Assembly: GCA_963785735.1 (NCBI GenBank)
Contig: CAWAWJ010000001.1
Coordinates: forward strand, 1,736,001-1,800,000
Reading direction: 5' to 3'
From: REEB95 sp963785735
GTDB taxonomy: Bacteria > Pseudomonadota > Alphaproteobacteria > ATCC43930 > CGMCC-115725
DNA: 64,000 nt
Shown here: piece after piece, positions 59,626 to 64,000 of the stretch
Layout: each line of letters starts with the position of its first letter
Numbering within the stretch: the stretch's first letter is position 1
The notes under the pieces: generated by a model
What the model saw: the letters and a program-made list of their open reading frames with translations, nothing else
Told to the model about the DNA's origin: nothing
Databases searched by the model: none
Made by a program: the position numbers and the translations under genes

Positions 59626-59937
59626 TCAAAAGTCGGAGAGATATTTCCGCGCGAAGCGCAGCAGCTCGAGATCGCAGGTCTGTTTGGCGACCGCCTGAAT
59701 TTCTCGGAAATAGGCTTTCAGGCCGGCGGTGTCGATGCGGCACGACATCCAGCCGACGAATTGCTCCGGCGTGCGTACCCAAGCGGGCAGGGGATCGAGC
59801 GTGCTGTCGAAGGGCAACATGCTTTCCATGATCCGCCAGCGCCGATGGCGCATGAGCGTGTTGCTGGAATCCGTCTCGGCTTCCGACGCCCATCCGGGCC
59901 GGCTGAAGGCAGCATTCAATCGGCGATCTATCGCCAT
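59626..59937 (-). CDS. Hypothetical protein, 103 aa
   Basis: Soluble, mixed composition with four Trp residues, high GC in third codon positions and no signal peptide: MRHRRWRIMESMLPFD, WVRTPEQFVGWMSCRI, AKQTCDLELLRFARKYLSDF. I recognise no family. The opposite frame at 59593-59988 is longer but has poor codon character. The RBS AGGGAAAG is somewhat distant. Whether it is expressed is uncertain. Confidence 0.5.
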   Translation of the reverse strand: MAIDRRLNAAFSRPGWASEAETDSSNTLMRHRRWRIMESMLPFDSTLDPLPAWVRTPEQFVGWMSCRIDTAGLKAYFREIQAVAKQTCDLELLRFARKYLSDF

Positions 59938-60103
59938 GATCTTGCGGACTTTCCCTGTTCTTCGGCTTCTTGTTGGTCATCAAGTTAGAAAATGCGGATG
60001 CATGCCGCAATGTGAAAATATTATTAAAATGCAATATTGTAGAGTTAACCACGCGGCTGCGTTAACCATGACGGCGCGCGAACGGCGAAACCGGGGATGC
60101 AAG

Positions 60104-61096
60104 ATGCTCAACGCAGCGGTGGCGGGGCTCGGATGGTGGGGAAAGACCATCGTCGCGACCTTGCGCGACAGCGCCAAGCTCCGGGTGATGAAGGCGATCG
60201 ATCCCGATCCCGCCGCGGCGGCCTGGGCGCGGGAACATAGGCTCGATCACGCCGGGACGCTCGATGCCGCGTTTACCGACGAAGCCATTCAATCGGTGAT
60301 CCTGTGCACGCCGCATTCGTTGCATGCGGAACAGATCGTCCGCGCGGCCCAGGCGAAGAAGCACGTCTTCTGCGAGAAACCTCTGGCCTTGAAGCGCGCC
60401 GACGCGGTGAGAGCCATCGAAGCTTGCCGGGAGAACGGAGTGATACTGGGCGTCGGCCACGAACGGCGCTTCGAGCCGCCGATGATCGAGCTGACGCGCC
60501 TGGCCAAATCCGGCGCGCTCGGCATATTACTGCAAATCGAAGCGAGTTTTTGCCAGGATAAATTTCTCGATTTGCCGGCGGGAAACTGGCGGATGTCGCC
60601 GAACGAGGCACCGGCGGGCCCGATGACGGCGACCGGCATCCATCTGCTCGATCTGGCCGTCAGCCTGTTCGGTCCGGCGGAAAGCGCCCTTGCGCGCACG
60701 CGTCAATTGGGCAGCGCGCTCACCAATGGCGATACGCTGGCGGCGCTGGTGTCGTTCAAAAGCGGCGCGGCTTTATTGCTCAACGCCATCCTGGCGACGC
60801 CTTTTGCCGGGCGGTTCACGCTTTACGGCAACAAGGGCTGGGGCGAGGTTCGCGATCTGGGCCATGTTGAAAATCCCAAGGGTTGGGTGCTGACGACCTG
60901 CCTGCGCGGCGGTGAGCCGGTTTTGCGCGATTACCCGCCAGCGCCTGGGGTCAAGGCCAATCTCGAATCCTTCGCCGACGCGGCCGCGGGAAGATCGACT
61001 TATCCGATATCGCATGAGGAGATGGTCGCAACCGTTGCCGCGCTTGAGGCGATAGTCACCTCTTCACGAAGCGGGACGATCGCCGCGGTCGCTTAA
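60104..61096 (+). CDS. Gfo/Idh/MocA family oxidoreductase
   Basis: 330 aa. N-terminal Rossmann domain AAVAGLGWWGKTIVATLRD, the conserved VFCEKPLALKRADA (catalytic Lys) and the C-terminal domain with GPMTATGIHLLDLAVSLFG (catalytic His). Likely a sugar or inositol dehydrogenase; substrate unknown. ATG 60104 is preferred, though an ATG 36 bp upstream is in frame. Two GTTAACC copies 17 bp apart (60044, 60061) lie before it. Its 3' end overlaps a convergent small ORF by 41 bp. Confidence 0.85.
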   Translation: MLNAAVAGLGWWGKTIVATLRDSAKLRVMKAIDPDPAAAAWAREHRLDHAGTLDAAFTDEAIQSVILCTPHSLHAEQIVRAAQAKKHVFCEKPLALKRADAVRAIEACRENGVILGVGHERRFEPPMIELTRLAKSGALGILLQIEASFCQDKFLDLPAGNWRMSPNEAPAGPMTATGIHLLDLAVSLFGPAESALARTRQLGSALTNGDTLAALVSFKSGAALLLNAILATPFAGRFTLYGNKGWGEVRDLGHVENPKGWVLTTCLRGGEPVLRDYPPAPGVKANLESFADAAAGRSTYPISHEEMVATVAALEAIVTSSRSGTIAAVA

Positions 61097-61223
61097 GCCG
61101 CTTCTTCAACCGAAAATTCTCGGCGGCTAATTCGTCGAGTTCGCGCTCCGCTCGTTTCAATCGCGCCTGGGCGCGAACCAGCTCGCGCCGCAGTAGCGCC
61201 AGATAACGGCCCAAATGGTCCAT
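61056..61223 (-). CDS. 55-residue basic coiled-coil protein (unannotated small ORF)
   Basis: MDHLGRYLALLRRELVRAQA..., 55 aa, about one third Arg/Lys, with Leu at heptad-like positions through AERELDELAAENFRLKKRLK, a leucine-zipper-like coil. GGAGAG lies just before the ATG (short spacing). It ends inside the Gfo/Idh gene, overlapping it by 41 bp tail to tail. High third-position GC and the amphipathic pattern favour a real gene; function unknown, perhaps DNA or membrane binding. Confidence 0.5.
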   Translation of the reverse strand: MDHLGRYLALLRRELVRAQARLKRAERELDELAAENFRLKKRLKRPRRSSRFVKR

Positions 61224-61235
61224 TTCTCTCCACGA

Positions 61236-61610
61236 TTATTGCGGCGGCACTTGCTGCCACGGCACCGCGCATTGCGGCACATAGGGATAATAACCCGGCG
61301 GGTTGCTGCAATAGAACCAATAGGCCGGGGCCGGCGTCACCGCCGGTGGCACATAGGGATCGGGATAGGGATAGATCGGCGCCGGATAGAAATAATAGAC
61401 GCCGCCGACGATCCACCACCAGCCGGCACGGTCGCCATAGAGACCATGGAACCAGTGGCCGCCGCGCCAGACGCCGTAGTCGTGGTCGTTGAAATGATGG
61501 ATGTCGTTGTCGTGCCAGTGCTCGTCGTGGTGCTGCGCCAGCGCGGGCTGCGCGTTGAGCGCCAAGGCAAAGCCGGCAGCGGCGAGAGTGGGGATCAGAA
61601 GTCTGCGCAT
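61236..61610 (-). CDS. Secreted His/Tyr/Pro-rich protein
   Basis: 124 aa. Sec signal peptide (MRRLLIPTLAAAGFALALNA, cleavage after ALA). The mature part is rich in His, Trp, Tyr and Pro: HHDEHWHDNDIHHFNDHD, GWWWIVGGVYYFYPAPIYPY, and a YWFYCSNPPGYYPYV end. This W/Y/P-rich periplasmic family is common in proteobacteria without known function; the His cluster suggests metal binding. Confidence 0.75.
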   Translation of the reverse strand: MRRLLIPTLAAAGFALALNAQPALAQHHDEHWHDNDIHHFNDHDYGVWRGGHWFHGLYGDRAGWWWIVGGVYYFYPAPIYPYPDPYVPPAVTPAPAYWFYCSNPPGYYPYVPQCAVPWQQVPPQ

Positions 61611-61877
61611 GATCGTGAAAATCCTCGGGTTACATAAAGCTTGCCTGACTGATTTTATGCCGGCCGGTGGGCCGCTATCCACACGGCCATGCCCGGGATT
61701 GTAAAATCAGCCAACGGATAATCGTAATTAACTATAGATTCCATACATTTACCCTGTATTTGCATTGAAACCGCGAAATATTTGATTTAGATTTTTTCGT
61801 CTTACCAACGCCAGAATGGCCGGCAGAACGCCGATCCCGCCCGGAAACGGGCAGCGATACGCAGGATCGGATTTGAA

Positions 61878-62618
61878 ATGTCGTCTCTGTCGCGGCGTCT
61901 GAAGCGCCGATATTTTGGATGGTACGTCCATCCCTATGCCGCGCTGGTCGCGCAGATCGAGCGCTACCTGACCAGGGACTCCGCGCTGCTCGACGCTGGC
62001 TGCGGCCGCGCCGCGCCGACGCTGACCAAGTTTCGCGGCAAAGCCCAGCGGCTCATCGGCATCGACGTGGTCGAGCTCGCACCGCATCCGGACGGCATCG
62101 AGTTGTACCGCCGCGATCTGGCCGATACCGGGCTCCCCGGCGAAAGCATCGACCTGATGTACAGCCAGGCGGTGATGGAACACATCACCGAGCCGGGGGC
62201 GGTCTTCGCCGAAATCGCCCGGGTGCTGAAGCCGCAAGGCCTGTGCCTGGCCCTGACCGCGAATAAATGGGATTACGCCTCGCTCATCGCGCGGATCATC
62301 CCCAATCGCTTTCATCCCTGGATCGTGCACCGCACCGAGGGCCGCGAGGAGCAGGACGTGTTCCCGACCGTCTACAAGGTGAATACGCGGCGCGATGTCG
62401 AGTTCTATGCCGCGCGTCATGGGCTCGAGGTCGCAGAGTTCCGCTATCTCGGCCAGTATCCGAGCTATTTCATGTTCAACGGGACGCTGTTCTTCCTCGC
62501 CACTCTTTATCAGAAGCTGATCGAGCGCAACCCCCGGCTCCATTGCCTACAGGGCTGGATTTACTTCGCGTTGCGAAAACCCGCCAATTCCGGGTTCGAT
62601 ACCAGGGAAGCCGCCTAA
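61878..62618 (+). CDS. Class I SAM-dependent methyltransferase
   Basis: 246 aa. Motif I DAGCGRAAPTLTKF, acidic post-motif IGIDVV, motif IV-like IDLMYSQAVMEHI, and the post-core LKPQGLCLALTANKWDYAS typical of UbiE/COQ5-like or polysaccharide-cluster methyltransferases. The C-terminus (YFMFNGTLFFLATLYQKLIE) has a hydrophobic segment that may touch the membrane. Substrate unknown; near polysaccharide genes. Confidence 0.83.
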   Translation: MSSLSRRLKRRYFGWYVHPYAALVAQIERYLTRDSALLDAGCGRAAPTLTKFRGKAQRLIGIDVVELAPHPDGIELYRRDLADTGLPGESIDLMYSQAVMEHITEPGAVFAEIARVLKPQGLCLALTANKWDYASLIARIIPNRFHPWIVHRTEGREEQDVFPTVYKVNTRRDVEFYAARHGLEVAEFRYLGQYPSYFMFNGTLFFLATLYQKLIERNPRLHCLQGWIYFALRKPANSGFDTREAA

Positions 62619-62634
62619 ACCATAAAACGGTCTA

Positions 62635-62798
62635 AGCCGTGCGCTGTAAACGATGCAGCGGTGGAAGCGGGAAAAGAACCGGATCTGCGGCTCCCAGCTG
62701 CGGTGGCCGCCGACGAATTCATGGGCGAAGATCAACGGGATTCCGCTTCCGGCTTCCTCGTAATTTAACTTCGCGCTGTCCTCGGCGGTGGCATGCAT
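62635..62798 (-). pseudogene. Remnant of an alpha/beta hydrolase (N-terminal ~55 codons)
   Basis: The minus frame starts MHATAEDSAKLNYEEAGSGI and continues with PLIFAHEFVGGHRSWEPQIR and FFSRFHRCIVYSAR, the canonical N-terminus of an alpha/beta hydrolase up to the strand before the nucleophile. It then loses similarity (RLRPFYGLGG) and runs into the 3' end of the methyltransferase gene. No catalytic Ser or His remains, so it is a truncated relic. Confidence 0.65.
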
Positions 62799-62855
62799 AA
62801 GGCATGGTGTTTCTCCCCGGAAAAGGATTCCCGCTTATCCCACGCGCTTGTCAAG

Positions 62856-62884
62856 TTGTCATCGAATAGTCATGCGTCTGTAAT
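62856..62884 (+). promoter_or_regulatory. Pho-box-like triple repeat before pit
   Basis: TTGTCAT (62856-62862), TAGTCAT (62867-62873) and CTGTAAT (62878-62884) recur every 11 bp, the period and sequence of PhoB half-sites (CTGTCAT/CTGTAAT). They lie about 50 bp before the phosphate permease start, where PhoB would contact RNA polymerase. Confidence 0.65.
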
Positions 62885-62934
62885 TGATTCGCGAATAAAT
62901 TCGGCGCGAGCCATAAGCCATAAAGAGGAAGGCA

Positions 62935-63927
62935 ATGAGCGAAGCGACCTTACGCCACCATCATCCATTGCATGAAAGCAAGATACCGCGCTGGAGCAAC
63001 CGCGTCGGCATGTTCGGCGTGCTCGCCATTTTTGCGGTGGGTGCAACCTATGCCGGTTCGCAATTGCTGGCCGACATCGCCGACGTGCCGACCACCAGCG
63101 CGTTGGTCTGGCTGCTGCTCGGCGTCGCTTTGATAATCGCGCTGGGATTCGAATGCTGCAATGGCTTTCACGACACGGCGAATGCCGTGGCCACCGTGAT
63201 CTACACCCATTCGCTGCCCGCCTATGTCGCGGTGGTGTGGTCGGGGGTGTTCAATTTCCTCGGCGTCATGGCATCGAGCGGCGCGGTCGCCTTTGGCATA
63301 ATCTCCCTGCTTCCCGTCGAATTGATTCTTCAGGTCGGGAGTAGCGCGGGCTTCGCCATGGTGTTCGCGTTGCTGCTCGCGGCAATCGTCTGGAATCTCG
63401 GCACCTGGTATTTCGGCATTCCCAATTCGAGTTCGCATGCGTTGATCGGCTCGATCCTCGGCGTTGGTCTGATGAATCAGTTCATGGGCGGACCGAACGG
63501 CACCAGCGGCGTGGATTGGAACCAGGCGCTCGGAGTCGGCAAGTCGCTGCTGTTCTCGCCCATCGCGGGCTTTGTCCTCTCGGCGCTGCTGCTGCTCGTC
63601 GCAAAAATCGTGCTGCCTTTCCCCAAGCTCTACAAGTCTCCAGAAAGCGCCGCGCCGCCGCCGTGGTGGATCCGCGGGCTTTTGATCCTCACCTGCACCG
63701 GCGTCAGCTTCGCGCATGGATCGAATGACGGACAAAAGGGCATGGGCCTGATCATGCTGATCCTCATCGGCACGGTGCCAACCGCCTATGCCCTCAACCA
63801 CGCCGTGGGAAAGGACCAAGCCGACGTGTTCGTTAGCGCGAGCCAACGTGCCGGCGAAATTCTCGCGCATCATGGCGGGGACCAATCGGTGAGCGATCCG
63901 CGGGCGGCGGTGACTGCGGCGCTGTGA
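62935..63927 (+). CDS. pit: Inorganic phosphate transporter, PiT family, interrupted by an in-frame TGA
   Basis: 330 aa before the stop, against about 500 for PitA-type proteins. The first PHO4 half is present: ECCNGFHDTANAVATVIYTH, VFNFLGVMASSG, FGIPNSSSHALIGSILGVG, and the start of the second signature region AHGSNDGQKGMGLIMLILIG. At 63925-63927 TGA interrupts the frame, but the same frame stays open to the window end (TRTVTPESVAGLHQLVGSIA...), which fits the normal PitA cytoplasmic loop. CGA to TGA would explain it. So: a nonsense pseudogene, a sequence error, or a truncated protein. A Pho-box-like repeat lies upstream. Confidence 0.82.
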   Translation: MSEATLRHHHPLHESKIPRWSNRVGMFGVLAIFAVGATYAGSQLLADIADVPTTSALVWLLLGVALIIALGFECCNGFHDTANAVATVIYTHSLPAYVAVVWSGVFNFLGVMASSGAVAFGIISLLPVELILQVGSSAGFAMVFALLLAAIVWNLGTWYFGIPNSSSHALIGSILGVGLMNQFMGGPNGTSGVDWNQALGVGKSLLFSPIAGFVLSALLLLVAKIVLPFPKLYKSPESAAPPPWWIRGLLILTCTGVSFAHGSNDGQKGMGLIMLILIGTVPTAYALNHAVGKDQADVFVSASQRAGEILAHHGGDQSVSDPRAAVTAAL

Positions 63928-64000
63928 ACCCGTACCGTGACGCCCGAATCCGTGGCGGGCCTGCATCAGCTGGTCGGTTCCATCGCCAGCGAAGTCTCGA

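Noticed and set aside
59593..59988. 131-codon plus-strand frame
   Set aside because: Shadow of the better minus-strand frame at 59626-59937; poor codon pattern and no RBS.
1..64000. CRISPR arrays, prophage, transposases, toxin-antitoxin or defence islands
   Set aside because: No regularly spaced repeats, integrase, transposase or recognisable defence genes were found on either strand.

Overview
The window is about 64 kb of GC-rich DNA from an alphaproteobacterial chromosome. Four things support that placement. There is a PopZ (DUF2497) gene inside a methyltransferase-tolC-popZ-valS block. The order dgt-argS-SPOR-nagZ-S2P-scpA-scpB-tatBC-serS-pcm-LysM/M23 is present. A GTTC-N7-GTTC LexA site lies between uvrA and ssb. 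A small Flp-type pilin gene has a CtrA-like site upstream. FemAB and glycosyltransferase genes of the XrtA/PEP-CTERM type suggest the Rhodospirillales or a relative such as Micropepsales, but I cannot fix genus from sequence alone. No phage, plasmid, IS element or CRISPR array was seen; this is mostly core chromosome.

Layout. 1-2.6 kb: end of a molybdate ABC operon (modB-modC) and a MetC-like PLP enzyme, reading left. 2.8-9.4 kb: a self-contained RND efflux operon (TetR/CerR regulator, NodT lipoprotein, membrane-fusion protein, RND pump) whose first three junctions are 4-bp overlaps. 9.4-12.0 kb: sulfur and nucleotide metabolism on the minus strand (a frameshifted sseA, cysK, a NUDIX hydrolase). 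12-14 kb: a 2OG-Fe(II) oxygenase, an HD-type protein, tRNA-Asn and tRNA-Cys. 14-24 kb: Pcm-like protein, TolC, PopZ, ValS, GreB, IlvD, a GT22 membrane glycosyltransferase and a KamA-type radical SAM enzyme. 24.4-27.7 kb: small poorly conserved genes around erpA-xthA. 27.7-39.7 kb: a 13-gene run on the plus strand with almost no intergenic DNA (nucleotide pool, tRNA charging, cell wall, chromosome condensation, Tat export). 39.7-46.5 kb: DUF815 ATPase, yajC-secD-secF-Mth938, sodB, a PuuD-like membrane protein with a 31-residue partner, and a squalene/phytoene synthase-like protein. 46.5-54 kb: mscL, uvrA, ssb, gyrA, coaD. 54-64 kb: an accessory stretch with an old-yellow-enzyme, a Flp pilin, an epimerase with Phe in place of the usual catalytic Tyr, XrtA-type polysaccharide genes, a Gfo/Idh oxidoreductase, small hypothetical genes, a methyltransferase, a decayed hydrolase and a Pit phosphate permease behind a Pho-box-like repeat.

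Regulation that can be read directly includes the SOS site and sigma70 promoter between uvrA and ssb, a triple 11-bp-spaced PhoB-like repeat before pit, a CtrA-like site before the pilin gene, a TATATCCGGATATA palindrome before modB, two palindromes in the gyrA leader, and two clear intrinsic terminators. Several genes look damaged or mosaic: sseA has one extra base, pit is cut by an in-frame TGA, an alpha/beta hydrolase is reduced to its first ~55 codons, xthA has a duplicated tail, and argS carries a ~200-bp low-GC patch. I did not find a convincing new multi-gene system. The best leads are small: the riboswitch-like leader with terminator at 59.4 kb, the 31-aa peptide paired with the PuuD-like protein, the 55-aa coiled-coil ORF, and the palindromic gyrA leader.
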